64,000 nt of DNA from Puffinus mauretanicus (lineage: Eukaryota; Chordata; Aves; Procellariiformes; Procellariidae). Below, one piece after another: positions 10,600 through 22,879 of this stretch (positions within the stretch are counted from its first letter, which is position 1; each line of letters opens with the position of its first letter). The position numbers and the translations under genes were made by a program. The stretch covers positions 496,001-560,000 of the forward strand of contig JAJKFH010003821.1 of assembly GCA_023333565.1 (NCBI GenBank). Direction: 5' to 3'. The notes beneath the pieces are model-generated. The model worked only from the letters and a program-made list of their open reading frames with translations. It ran no database searches and was not told the origin of the DNA.

Positions 10600-13500
10600 C
10601 GGTCATGACCTACACTAAAAGCATTAAATAGCATCTGTGCAGTCATTCTGAATTTTTGAAACAATGCTCCACAGAATAAATGTATTTTAAGAATTAATTA
10701 TTAGAATAAATATATATTAATAATAAATATTCCAAGGATCACTCTATGAAGGCTTTGGAAGAAAGCAATGATTTGTTAATCCAGCTCAACAGATGATTTC
10801 TAGAACTTTACAGTGTCAGGACATACATTCTCCTTCACAGTCTGGGCCACAGCTTCTTAGTGAAATCCGATGACAATTCGTTTCTGCTCAATCTTCCCAC
10901 AGCACACTATGCATACTGTCCACTACATCTTCCGTTTAAAATTAAACAGCATCTGCAGTACCTACTGCAAATGCATAGATTGGTAAATACAAACTCTTTA
11001 GTAATCTTTAGATAGGAATGATGGCACTAAGCCACCCACCTTCTTTCTGTTAATGCACAAGAACTCCTTAGTAAAACTCTGCTAACTGACAGAAACACTG
11101 GCCAGGACTGTTGCAAACAATTTTGAGAGGACTGCGTTTCCTTTCCATTATCCTGGAGGAACACCTTCAGCTCAGATACAAAACCTTTCTCATGCCAGGT
11201 CCAACTCCAGCAAGCCATGCTGTCACATCAACAGCTTTCTGCTCCTACCGTCCACTGGAGTCTCCCAGCACAGATGAGGGGTCTCAGGGAAGTTCAATGC
11301 ACCAAGCTCCTCTCAGCAGGGATCGATGTTACAGAAATCTGGAATGCAGCAAAGATCTTGTCCCAGTACCACCATGCAGCGAGAAGTTTCCAGGAATGCC
11401 CCCTCTCTGGGAGGTGGATTACTGTGTGTCTCCAGGCTTGACTTTACTCTCTCCGATGTCAACATTTCATTTCCCGCATTTTTCAGCTACTCTGCATGTG
11501 GTAGACGTGATGCTAATCTGAACAAGAATTTCTTGAAGCGAAGACATAGCACACAAGTTTCACCGTGGGGCTTTCCTTGAACTCGGCATCACTGATGTTT
11601 GCTTTAAAAAGTTACCTTTTTCTACCTTTTTAACGGACCCTGTGTTACAGGTTGGAGGCAAGATCCACAACACAAGTTTGAGCACTTCTAACTTCTGCGG
11701 TGCAACTCAGAAGAACAAGGTCAGACATCCTGGCATCCTACATAATTAATGGATAGAATTAGGCACAGTTCCAAAGGGCAATCCAAAAATATGCCATGCA
11801 CTGCTGAGAAAGCCAAGAAATCATAGCTAATTAACATTTCCACCTCCTCTCTAGAGTTTAAACATGGTCAATGTGCTCTATTAAGTGAAGTGACCTCTCA
11901 TAGTGGAAGGTACTTTGAGATGCTTTCAGGAAGAGGTAGCCTTAGGTCCTGAACCGTGTCAAAAATACATGTTTCTGAGGAGCAGATCCTCACCATGTCT
12001 ATACAATGCTCTGAGTGAGAGAAACATCCATGAAGCCTCTGCAGCTCAGCAGCCAAGAAGATAAGAGCCTTCAAGGCTGAGAAGAGACATGTAAAGACCT
12101 TACTTTGTAACCTAATGATTATGACATTAACCTGGAGGATGGAAGGCCTGGCTCTGGTTCACAGGGTGAACAAGTCCCAGTGATCTTGCCAAGTAATCTC
12201 AGAGTGTCTGGACTACAGTCATCTTGTAGGGCAGAGTAAATTAAAAAGAAATGTTCTGTGGATCTTTGCATCACTGGTAGGAAAGTTGTCTGCTGCTCTA
12301 AACCACATCTTATGCTCTGAAAATACCTTCAATTTCCATGATGTCTCACTGTGGAAAAGTAAACTTGATCATTACAGTAAAAATACTATGGTGGGTTGCT
12401 AAGGCAGCATAAAAATACTACCTCTACATCTCCTTTCCAAAGCAGTATTGCAATAGTCTTTACAAACTGAAATACTTGCTTGAATTATGACAGAAAAATG
12501 TAAGGAGATAGATGTAAGGAGAAAGATGGATATTTGGACACGATCAGTTTATTATACTGCCAGTAAGAAAACCTAAAATTAGAAAGAAATAACTGATTTT
12601 CACAGCAGTTCTAAAACTCTGGGTTAAATTAGACAGTCCTTGAATATGTCTGTTTTATTCTTTTAGTAAGCAGGATTGTTCTGCTTGAAAAAGAAAATCC
12701 TCATTTTATAAACTTTCAGCCAAAGCACTTTAAAAAAAAAAAAAGGACAACACTGCTGAAAGAGCGGATGTTCTTTTTGTTTGCAAGTGCAGCGAATAAC
12801 TAGTTCATGGGTAGGCTGCAGAACATATTTTAAATTATCGCTACAGAGGCTAGTAAAGCAGCATTTTTCAGAATAAGTAAGTTTATATGAATTCAAAATC
12901 ACAAAAATACTGGTGCTGGTTACTTTCCTTTTCTCTGCAACCATCATTGATTTTTGATCTGTACATTAGCCATATGTAAAACTGTATCATGCAGGAGATT
13001 TTTTTACCTTTTTCTGTCTGGTTTTGCAAAAACATCTGCACTCTTTAAATCTGCTCTTCATTCCAGCTGCACTCTTCTCTAAGGCAAGAAAATGACCTAT
13101 AAAATGTTTTGAAAGTTAATTTTGAACCAGTACCAGAATGGCTCTTAAAAGCAAGCCTGTACTATAAAACCCTGCTTCCAGCTACAATTTGTTGATGTCT
13201 AATGGCCACCTGACAATTAGACAGTCTGTACCCACATATGAAAGAAAATGGATATACAAAGAACTCTCAGTATTTCCATATCCCAGCTAGCAATAGCTCC
13301 AATTCAAAATTTAGTTCTCCAAACATATGTCAAAGAATGGAGAGGACGGGTCAGGGGGGCAGTTGTTTGCGTCACCATAGGTTTCTCTAGACAGAATGCA
13401 TTAAGAATATTTATGAGTTGGAGGAGCAGAGTCGCCCGTAATGCAATTGCAGCTCATTTAATTGAGAAAAGGGAATGAAAAACGCTTACCTCAACATGTC

Positions 13501-15109
13501 TGCTTAAGCCGTCTTCTGATTTACTCCATTTGTATCAATACAGGAAGTCAAAGAGGCAAATTGAATTTATGGACCAGTGGAAGATAAACCAATTTTCTCT
13601 GGAGAAACCCAAGTAACATAACTCATACCTAAGCTGCCTCTTCTGTTTTCACATCAGTCACCGTACACAGCATTTTACAAAGCAGTAAACCAATTTAAAT
13701 GATCCATACATGTCAGCTATTGTACTGCTCACGCACCGTCCCTACGGTGCAACTTTGCTTTTTGCGTGACCACTGCAGCAGCACAATTCACCATCTCAGC
13801 CCCTTGCCTGGGGTGGGGGTCCCAGCACAGGCATCCGCACCCGCCTCAGGTCTTGGTGGCTTCAGTAAGGACCTGCCAAGGTGCTGGGCCCTCCTGATCC
13901 CCTCTTTTCCTGTAAGTCTGCTCACTTGTGAAGTAGTGCCCAGCTATCAGGGCTAACAAGTGCTCCTGGCCGTGACCTAGTACCATTTTAATGACAGCCT
14001 TGCCCCACCACTAGCTCAAGTCTTTCTCTTATGGTTAACATAAAAACGTTTGCCTTTCAGGGTTGCTTGTTCTAAGTGGCTTTTTCAATTATCTCAATTA
14101 GTTCCAACAGAAAAACAACAGTGTGTCAAAGAAAAAGCTTTAATGTAAATACGCACGTAGTTGAAAATACAGCTGACATGGCAAAAGTTTTTCTAGACTT
14201 GGCATTTTTCTGACAGAAAATACCAGACATATCAGAACTGAAATGTTCTAGGGAATATGTTGACAAAACCTCCAACAGTCTTGAGGACGATTCCCATGGA
14301 AATCTGGTTTGTCGCTGGCCCATTTGCCCTCCCCACATCTCTCCAGTGGCCAACACGGCAGGGAGTCGGGGAGCCAGGAATGAAGCAGTAAGCAGCTCCA
14401 GAGTCAGGGAGTTATATTATATGACGTGCGTTTTGGTTTTGAAACAGGTTTTGAAAGACTTTCTTTCACAGTGGGCTGTGACGGGAATCTAACCCAGGAC
14501 CTTCACATCCACAGCAGCCTCCTCCCTTTTGAACCAGATGCAGGGCACTTTGGGCAGCATTACTTATTTGTCCCAGGTAGGCCAATGCGCAGGGCAAATG
14601 AGAGTTAATCTCAGCCGTTGCAGAAAATCCTAATGCCCTCGATGACTAGTCAACTATGAACACAGAAGAGAAACTGAGATTAGGTAGTGCACAAAGTTTA
14701 CCTTTAAACAGACTAGTGAAAAGGTCACACGTGTGAGACTGTGTGACACATGACTGTATGTCCTGATAAGACTGACTACTCAGGGAATGATTTTTAAAAA
14801 ATACCAGGTCAGACTTTCAGTTCGTATAAATCACCCCCAAAGTAAACAGAGCTATGCTGATTCATGCCAGCGAAAGGTCTCAGTGTACCTGCCAATAAAC
14901 ATTCTGATTTATTTTTCAGTTAAGTTCCAATGTGAATATCTTTGACAGATATCTTTGTTTTGCAGCTGCTCCATATTCTGGATACACCCGCTTTTATCCA
15001 AACCAGAAATACAGTCTTGTAACTTTAACTGGTGATTACCACCTGAATTTCTGGTAGCAAACACTAGATAACCATTATTCTATGCAAGACCCGGCTGTTT
15101 TAATCAATG

Positions 15110-15265
15110 GTAAATGTTTCGAGATGGCTCCAGTTTTTTAGCTGCTTGACTGATGTCTTATTCCTATCATTAGTAGCATCCTTAATGCATATCGATGACA
15201 TGGTTATGATTTGTGCCTCATGTCAATTAAGAAGAGCTGCAATTAGTGTGGGACTCAAAAGAAGG
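15110..15265. promoter_or_regulatory. Conserved-noncoding-element-like block
   Basis: A run of AT-rich factor-binding-like motifs (TTAATGCATATCGAT, GTCAATTAAG, GCAATTAGTG) with no open frame, ending just before the CR1 insertion. The enhancer interpretation is inferred from motif density only. Confidence 0.25.
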
Positions 15266-15377
15266 CTTTATTAGAAAGATGTTCATAGAATCATAGACTC
15301 ATAGAATACTTTGGGTTGGAAGGGACCTTTAAGGTCATCTAGTCCAACTCCCCTGCAATGAGCAGAGACATCTTCAA

Positions 15378-15920
15378 CTAGATCAGGTTGCTCAGAGCCC
15401 CCTCCAACCTGACCTTGAATGTTTCCAGGGATGGGGCATCTACCACCTCTCTGGGCAACCTGTTCCAGTGTTTCATCACCCTCATTGTGAAAAATGTCTT
15501 CCTTATATCTAGCCTAAATCCACCCTGTTTTAGTTTAAAACCATTACCCCTTGTCCTGTGGCAGCAGGCCCTGCTAAAAAGTCTGTCTCCATCTTCCTTA
15601 TAAGCCCCCTTTAAGTACCGAAAGGCTGCAATAAGGTGTCCCCAGAGCTTTCTCTTCTCCAGGTTGAACAACCCCAACTCTCTCAGCCTTTCTTCACAGG
15701 AGAGGCATTCCATGCCCCTGATCATTTTTGTGGCCCTCCTCTGGACCCACTCCAACAGGTCCATGTCTTTTCTGTGCTGCTCCAGAGCTGGACGCAGTAC
15801 TCCAGGTCGGGTCTCACCAGAGTGGAGGAGAGGGGCAGAATCAACTCTCTTGATCTGCTGGCCACGCTGCTTTTGATGCAGCCCAGGATATGATTGGCCT
15901 TCTGGGCTGTGAGCACCCAT
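15378..15920 (-). pseudogene. CR1 pol C-terminal fragment
   Basis: A 180-codon open segment of the CR1 at 15283-17417. It encodes the thumb and C-terminal region downstream of the RT catalytic site. Family-typical text includes [37 protein letters not shown] and NRLPREVVDAPSLETFK. The frame closes just before the 3' untranslated end, as in intact CR1. Upstream frameshifts disconnect it from the catalytic domain, so it is a relic and not a host gene. Confidence 0.85.
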
Positions 15921-16154
15921 TGTCGGCTCACGTCCAGCTTTTCATCCACAGTACCCCCAACACCTTCTCAGCAGGGCAGGTCTCAATCCCTTCATCCCCC
16001 AGCCTGTTTTGATACCGGGGGTTGCCCCAACCCAGGTGCAGGACCTTGCACTTGGCCTTGTTGAACCTCATGAGGTCCACACGGGCCCACTTCTCGAGCT
16101 TGTCCAGGTCCCTCTGGATGGCATCCTGTCCCTCAGGCGTGTCGACCGCATGAC

Positions 16155-16355
16155 TCAGCTTGGTGTCATCTGCAAACTTGCAGAGGGTGCACTCAATCCC
16201 ACTATGTCATTGATGAAGATATTAAACAGCACTGCTCCCAGTACAGACCTCTGAGGGACGCCACTTGTCACGGATCTCCATCTGGTCATTAAGCCAGATG
16301 TACTACCCTCTGAATGCGTCCATCCAACCAATTCCTCATCCACCGAACACTCCAC
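16155..16355 (-). pseudogene. CR1 reverse transcriptase fragment with motif B
   Basis: A short open piece with the motif B signature ([20 protein letters not shown]). The following FADD motif is in another frame, at 16165-16176, so a frameshift lies between them. The glycine usual after PQ is arginine here. Confidence 0.75.
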
Positions 16356-16374
16356 CCATCAAATCCGTCTCTCT

Positions 16375-16812
16375 CTAATTTAGAGAGAAGGATGTTGTGG
16401 GGACTGTGTCAAAGGTCTTACAGAAGTCCAGATAGATAACGTCTATAGCTCTTCCCTTGTCCACTGATGTAGTCACTCCATCATAGAAGGCCACTAGGTT
16501 GGTCAGGCAGGACTTGCCCTTGGTGAAGCCATGCTGGCTGTCTCGAATCACCTCCCTGTCCTCCATGTGCCTTAGCATAGTTTCTAGGAGGATCTGTTCC
16601 ATGATCTTCCCAGGCACAGAGGTGAGGCTGACAGGTCGGTAGTTCCCAGGGTCTTCCTTTTTTCCCGTTTTAAAAATGGGTGCAATATTTCCCTTTTTCC
16701 AGTCACCAGGGACTTCACCTGACTGCCATGACTTTTCAAATATGGAGAGTTGCTTGGCAACTACATCAGCCAATTCCCTCAGGACTCTGGGATGCATCTC
16801 ATCAGGTCCCAT
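16375..16812 (-). pseudogene. CR1 reverse transcriptase fragment with motif A
   Basis: A 145-codon open piece of the same CR1. It carries RT finger and palm sequence: [20 protein letters not shown], then a [10 protein letters not shown] block, then the motif A aspartate in [11 protein letters not shown], one of the catalytic metal ligands in this polymerase family. It ends in a frameshift shortly after motif A. The polymerase cannot be produced from this copy. Confidence 0.85.
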
Positions 16813-16843
16813 AGACTTATGTATATTCAGGTTCCTCAGGTGG

Positions 16844-17207
16844 TCACAAACCTGATCTTCTCTTACAGTGGGAGGGACTTTGCTCCCCCAGAACCTGCCT
16901 TGCGGTCCATCCGCTTGAGAGGTGTGGGAAGAGAGGTTGCCAGTGAAGACAAAAGTTGTTGAGTACCTCAGCCTTCTCCTCGTCCGTTGTTACCAGTTTG
17001 CCAGTCTTGCTCATCAGGGGGTACACTTTCTTTGACCTTCCTTTTCTGGCTGACATACCTGTAGAAGCCCTTCTTATTATTCTTTGTGTCCTTTGCCAAG
17101 TTCAGCTCCATCTGTGCCTTGGCCTTCCTGACCCCATCCCTACACAACCGGGCAGTGTCCCTATACTCTTCCCAGGACACCTGTCCCTGCTTCCACTGCC
17201 TGTGCAT
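16844..17207 (-). pseudogene. CR1 pol endonuclease-RT linker fragments
   Basis: Two overlapping open pieces in different frames (16968-17207 and 16844-17056). They encode the lysine-rich linker between the endonuclease and RT domains, including [20 protein letters not shown] and [17 protein letters not shown]. They show that the copy extends well past the 3' third but is interrupted by at least one frameshift. Confidence 0.75.
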
Positions 17208-17417
17208 TTCCTTCTTGCCCTTTAGTTTGACCAGCAGGTCTCAACTCAGCCATGCCGGTCTCTTGCCTTCCTTGCCTGATTTCTTATACCTGGGGATCGA
17301 GAGCTCTTGCGCTCTATGGAAAGCGTCCTTAAAGATCTGCCAGCTCTGTTCCGCTCCCTTGTCCCTGAGGGCAGTTCCACAGGGGGTCCTATTGACTAAT
17401 TTCTTGAACACCTGGAA

Positions 17418-20400
17418 TTTTGATCAAAAAGACAGTATCAATTCAGTACGTGCAGGACATTGACATAATATCTTCCATAGCTTAGAAAGTCCAGTTAAAG
17501 GTAAGGGTAGTAAATAACACATCCTTCTAAAAGTTGCTTTCTAGAACATGGCTACTGCAGAATAATGTATTGCTTAGTAGCACTAGTATACCAATAAGAT
17601 CATTACAGTCTCATTTTAAATTATTTATTTCCCAGAGTTTTTATTTAAAAATAAAATTTACTGTTCCCTTTCTTTCCTTCCCATGATTCTTTCCTTCCAC
17701 AACAATTTGAACTCAGCATTTGAGCCACATGAGGTCCTGGAATATTTGGTGAGCGAGAAGATATGTAGCGTAAGCAAGCAGTCATAGCCCTACTAAGAGA
17801 AATGGTAGACAAACTTAGCCTTGATGCTGAGCTAACATGAATGTGCATTGTCTGGCTGGGTCAGGATATGGGCAGAGCTCACTCTCTTCTGCTTGAAGAA
17901 GACCACATAAAAACACCATATGGCGGATGTATTCTCAGTTCCTCCCTCAAAAGACTAAAATCACGTCCACAGTAGGAAAACAAAGGCTTTACATACATCA
18001 AAGTACAGACCACTGGGGATTCTGTCTCTGATTTATAAAACATGAGAATCTGAAACTCTTTGTTTGGACTTTCCCCTAGCTGTCAAGTGCATTTTGGATG
18101 CCCAACTTTTACTACTTTTACTGAAAGCACGGCCTTCTCTGGTGCATCTTCCCACGCGCCTTAGTATAAATTGTCTCATAGTAGGCTCTTGGCTGAAATC
18201 CTGCACTATTTGAAAGTAATGGACCCAGACAACAAGCTACCTCCTTTGAAGTAAGTATTTTGCTGGCAGGGCAGGTCGTCTTGATGACAACGTCATCTAA
18301 CAGGCGTCTGTTGTAACCAAAACAGAAGTAATCATGAAGCCGTTTCAGGGACTGGAAAACTTACAAGGTCCAGGCTTTTCCCCCTTGTTTTGGCCTTTTT
18401 TCACTAAAAGGGAAATGAGACAGGAATAATGAGCAGAGGAGTGCACTGGAACTCAGATGTTAGTGGGACATCTGTGGAGCTGGGCCAGCCCCTTGCGTTT
18501 TCGCTCTTGGAAGGGGATGCTAAACCAGAGCGTGGGCCAAGTTCCCTAAGAGCTGCCTGGTGAGTTAAAAAGGGCTATTTCGCCAAGGTCACCACTAAGC
18601 AGACTGACCTCAGCTGCTTTGCAGATGTGGTGCAGACTTTCTAACTGGGATTCAGCTGACCTTTGGGTGTCAGATGACATCCTGTTTTAAGATGCAGATT
18701 CCCATGCTGAAGTTAGGCAGAGTGCATCCCACCAAAGCACCGAGCACTTCAGTATGCATTTTCAAACACATTAAAAACCATTTTTTCCACATGAACACAA
18801 GGTCTTTCTGTCCTTGGTATATCCTGGAAGAGTTCCGCCAAAATCATTATAGAGGGATGCTTTCATGCAATTCTCACTGTGCCCATTCTCCATCTTTTTC
18901 CTTAGTCAACATCAGGCATGCAGGATGGTTATTTTCCTATTTGATAGAGGGCCTTCGGACTATTCTGGGAGGAGAGCTAGATGCCGTCTCTTTGCCCTGA
19001 TGAAATTGTGTCTGCCTTCCCCACACCATAATGATACACAGGAACCTTGAGCAGCACAAGTTTGATCTACAATGGCTACAGATTAGAAAATGTGTATTTG
19101 TACACTAGATTCTAGTCTTTTTAGTAAAGAACAACAAATTGCAAAGGGCACACAATTATTTTTTGTGCTCGAGGCTTGGTTCCAGGATAAGAAATTACTA
19201 AAACACTGAGTTTTACCACCACCAAAACATAAGCTCTCAAATGGTGCTAATACAAATGGCCTTCTTGAGTTCATGATTAATGTTGAAGCAAAAGGGCTCC
19301 AGGCTGATTTAAATTGGCCCTCATCTTGAGAAACATTAACAAAGAAGGGGGTTTGGTTTTGCTGATTTGTTTTTTTTTTCTTTTTTTTGAGGGGGTGGTA
19401 GTATAGTTATATAAAGTTTTAGTTCAATAACTAGAACTGCCAAACTCAGCAAGGGAAATGAGATGTGATGTGTAGAAGTTACAGAAGAAGGTTGCAAAAA
19501 TCATTAAGGCTGTAGCTGTATCATTTATAAGGACAACATAGCCTGAAGGAAGACTGTGTATGTTTTAGGAGGGTAAATCCAGAAGCTAGACTTACATAGA
19601 ATTAACAAACAAGCAAGTGTAATCTATTGTTTGTGACAGGTAACAAACTGATAACTTTGACAACAGAATTATTTATCCTTGGACTACGGACAGCATGGAA
19701 AACACCACCAGCAATAAACCATTTCCCACTTCACACAGAGTTGTCCACAACCTTAATGTGAAAGGATCACATTTGAAAACAGAGAACGTGACTCTCTCCA
19801 TGGTCCTTCCTTGCTAACTGGATAGTTACAACTGATGATCAAGCTTACTAAAACAAAATTATAATATCTCCACACATTCTCCATTGCCCCTGAAGTCCAA
19901 ATCTGGACTTAAGTTATCTTAATCTTCTTTCCTTAAATCTCTCCAATAAATGTTTGAAGTCACCATTTGGGAGATTCAAAATCAACAGGGAAAAATACCA
20001 ACACAACTGCTGTATTATAAGCAGAGATACATACATTCCTCTTCTTCTGTGACACAGTCACGTTCTTTTTGTAGATTCCATAGCTGTTCCACCTTCACAT
20101 AGAGCTGCATTTGCAGTAGACCTTGAAACCTTTTGTCCTTCCCATGCCCTCCTTTTTGACATTCTTCGTGAAACCAGTGTCTTGGGGTTTCTTCTTGTGC
20201 TTTGGAGTTTTACTTGCTATTTAACAGTTCCACATACATACATACATCATACTTCTTTGTAAGAAGTCCTGGCCATGGCCAGCTAATAGCTGGGAAGCTC
20301 TGTATCAGGAAAACAGAGAGTGACAGTAGATCTGTAAAGAGATATTCTGTTCCATAAAACAGCCCCCAAGAAAGAAAAGTAAGTTGCTCCTCCGCCCCAC

Positions 20401-22879
20401 CACCCTTCCACAGTTGTCTCCCAAACATGTCAAAATAAGTGAGAAAGAGATGCCGGCCTCATTCTGCAAAGCAATCAAGGTAGGGCTCCTGGGCCTCTGA
20501 GAGGACACAGTCACAGAGCAGATATACATAGGAACATCCAAATTTCTAACCAACTTAAACCAATTGCAGCAACTTCTAAGTTTCTTTTGTGCCTCCTTCA
20601 AAGTAGCTTGAGCTGCTACAGGAAACTTTTGTCACATGAACTGATAGATGGCAAATTAAATCAAAACCCCACCACCTTTCACAAATGCCACCCTTAACTT
20701 GCTACCATCATAAAGTCCTCGCACTGATAACAAATTCTCATGTGTTAATAGCCTCTGGCTTTTATTCATTTTTAGGTCATACTTACAAGCAGTCTCAAGA
20801 TTTCTGAACAATTGCCAGTCCAAAGTTTTCTTTTCCCTTCTATTTTGGCTGTATAAGAGGACCTCATGCGTTTGGCTCATTAACTTTATGCTGTCTGGGA
20901 AGTGAAGGCAAAACCTCTGCTTCTAGACATAATTTGCATGTAGCTGACAGCAGCAATTCATCAGGTTCTTGGATCTTAATATATAACAGTCTGGGCCTCA
21001 GTTTAATTTCTAAATCAAGTAAATCTCCAAAGCTACAATCAGGCAGCATTTTCTAAAAAAAACCTTATTAGTTAAGATATTATAATTGTCATGGTATCAT
21101 TGCATTATGTAGACTTTAAGCGGGGCTATATGCATCTAAAAATCATAAAAGACTCATTGCTGTAAGGAACCCATGACAGAATAATATGTATGGTCACGTA
21201 CACACATATTCACCCTTTGATATCAGGCCTCAAAGGCTACATGGGGGAAAGTCTGGGATTTCTCATTTGTAAAATATTTTTAGGAAGACAATTAAAAAAT
21301 TAAATACATTATAAACATTTAAAATTACATTTGTTGGTTTATCAATCTTATAATACTACTTTGTATTTTAAATAAGCAAGCTGTCTCTACAAACAAGTTT
21401 GAAATCACCTCAAAGAGAATTCAACCTTCCAGCCAGAACATTAAGCATAGGGGGAAAAAAAAGCTGAATTCCTCTCTCAGGTGAAGTTAGTGGGGGGTTT
21501 GCCCTTGATTTTGATTCAGGCACATTTTAACTGTGCAGATCAACTTCTATAGTCCTTTCTTAGCTGAAATTCTCACTTTTTTTTTTTTTCTGAAGAAAAG
21601 TTATGTTTGCTCTAACTACCATGTATTTGACTGAATTTTTTTTGCTTCTGGAGACTAAAATGTTAACTAAGGCCTTAAACTCAGTTGCTGGTTCTATCCT
21701 ACATTATTTGGTCAGGCTGCTCAGAGCCAAATGCAGCCAAGAGCTCTGGCTCAGACCTACTGGAACAGGAGGAATTTGGTCACCAGCATCTAGAAATGCA
21801 GTCCAGAAACCTCTGTTTGGCAGCGTTAGAAACTGCTTAATTATGCAGCTTTTGTCCTGTACCATAGAGTCCCTGATTTCCGAAGTCCCAGTTCAGGCTT
21901 AACTGCCATTTTGGCAGACTGATTCAGACCTCAGACCTAGGTCCCACCAAGGCCCAGCTCTGAAGCATTCCCTCACCTTCCTCCTGTCAGCCCACCAGTT
22001 CAAAACATGCCTGACACTGGCAGGGTCAGATTTTTCTGGAGGTCAATGGAGTTGAGGCCACTTTTTCTTCAAGAATGGTCCTGGTTTCTCAAAAAACCAC
22101 AAATTTTACCTTGTTTGATTGTTTATTTTCTTTTAAATATACCTTACTCACTGAAGCCTAAGACTTGTGGGACCTGCGTTCTGGCCCTTTATTCACCTGA
22201 AGTGGTTCAGAATCACCTCAACTATCAATGAGGGTGTTGTGTCGAAGCTGTGCCTCTGTGCTATGGCCAGACTCTGACTCTGCACTAGCCAGGGTTGCCC
22301 TAGGACACTTGTTCAGAAAGGGGGAAATCCTGAGTACCAGCCACACCTCAGCAACTGCATCAGGACTTTACATTATATAGCCATCTGCTAAAACATGCAA
22401 ACAACGTCCAGAGCAAGAACTGGACTCCAGCTTTTCTTACCAACCTGCAGCGCTAGTCTCTATACTAGAGAGCAATTTGTTCCTCCTAACTCGTTCTGCC
22501 CTCAGCTGACTGTTGAAGTACAGCAGGTCTATTTCCACAGAGCAAGGGGAGAACATCCCCACCCAGAATAACCTCCTAGCTGTGGACACGGCACTTCTGG
22601 AAAGCAGTTTTCACTTGCAACAAGGTTCAGCTGTATTAGTAGGCAAGGGCTCTGGTCCTGGCCCACATATTACAGCTGCAACAAGTCCCAGAACATTTCT
22701 GCTATTTCACCTTAAACCGAGGACTGTCATGGCAAATGTTACTTATGTGTCGGGATGCAGGTTAGCTGAGGTTCAGGCTTGTGGTCTGAGCTGCACAATG
22801 TACATGGCAATGTCTGGATTGATTATGCTAGGTTTTAAGAAATCTGTAATTATGTTCAAGTGTCACTGTTAATTACACT
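17418..22879. other. Unique AT-rich DNA, no gene recognised
   Basis: A possible first-exon signal sits at 18165-18252 and is listed separately. Poly-T runs occur near 19370-19390 and 21580-21590. Open frames in this stretch are short (the longest is 108 codons at 18674-19000) and show no domain text. A weak CR1-like stretch near 19480-19540 was rejected. Confidence 0.5.
18165..18252 (+). promoter_or_regulatory. Weak first-exon candidate: TATA box, start codon, splice donor
   Basis: TATAAA at 18165-18170 is followed after about 50 bases by an ATG with G at +4 (18219-18221). It opens ten codons, MDPDNKLPPL, and runs into GAA/GTAAGT with GT at 18251-18252. The order and spacing fit a minimal coding first exon with a short leader. 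No matching second exon was identified, and each signal is frequent by chance. Confidence 0.15.

Larger units (their letters stand above)
9632..15282. other. Unique AT-rich DNA between the solo LTR and the large CR1
   Basis: It holds the promoter/donor candidate at 9819-10066, an AT-rich tandem duplication at 10563-10598, and a conserved-element-like block at 15110-15265. Open frames at 11111-11521 and 13248-13478 carry no domain I recognise. No repeat family could be named in the rest. Confidence 0.5.
15283..17417 (-). mobile_element. CR1 LINE, 2.1 kb, 5'-truncated, covering most of the reverse transcriptase
   Basis: This is a reverse-oriented CR1. Its 3' end at the left edge carries three octamers (TCATAGAA, TCATAGAC, TCATAGAA at 15283-15306), the hallmark terminal repeat of CR1. 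Reading right to left, the copy keeps the linker after the endonuclease (16968-17207) and the RT N-terminal part with [20 protein letters not shown] (within 16375-16812). RT motif A follows as [11 protein letters not shown] near 16405-16441, then motif B as [10 protein letters not shown], with R where the family usually has G, in 16155-16355. The catalytic FADD codons are at 16165-16176, and the C-terminal domain is in 15378-15920. Several frameshifts separate these pieces, including one between motifs B and C, so no functional protein can be made. The endonuclease is missing. Confidence 0.93.

Noticed and set aside
11111..11521. 136-codon open frame with overlapping frames in the other two phases
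   Set aside because: Three overlapping open phases point to local composition, not coding.
13470..13617. Possible terminal exon ending in a short basic peptide after a CAG near 13543
   Set aside because: Weak pyrimidine tract, short frame, no partner exon.
19480..19545. CR1-like words (AAGGTTGCAAAAATCATTAAGG, ATAAGGACAAC)
   Set aside because: Similarity is limited to two short words without the expected intervening or flanking CR1 sequence.
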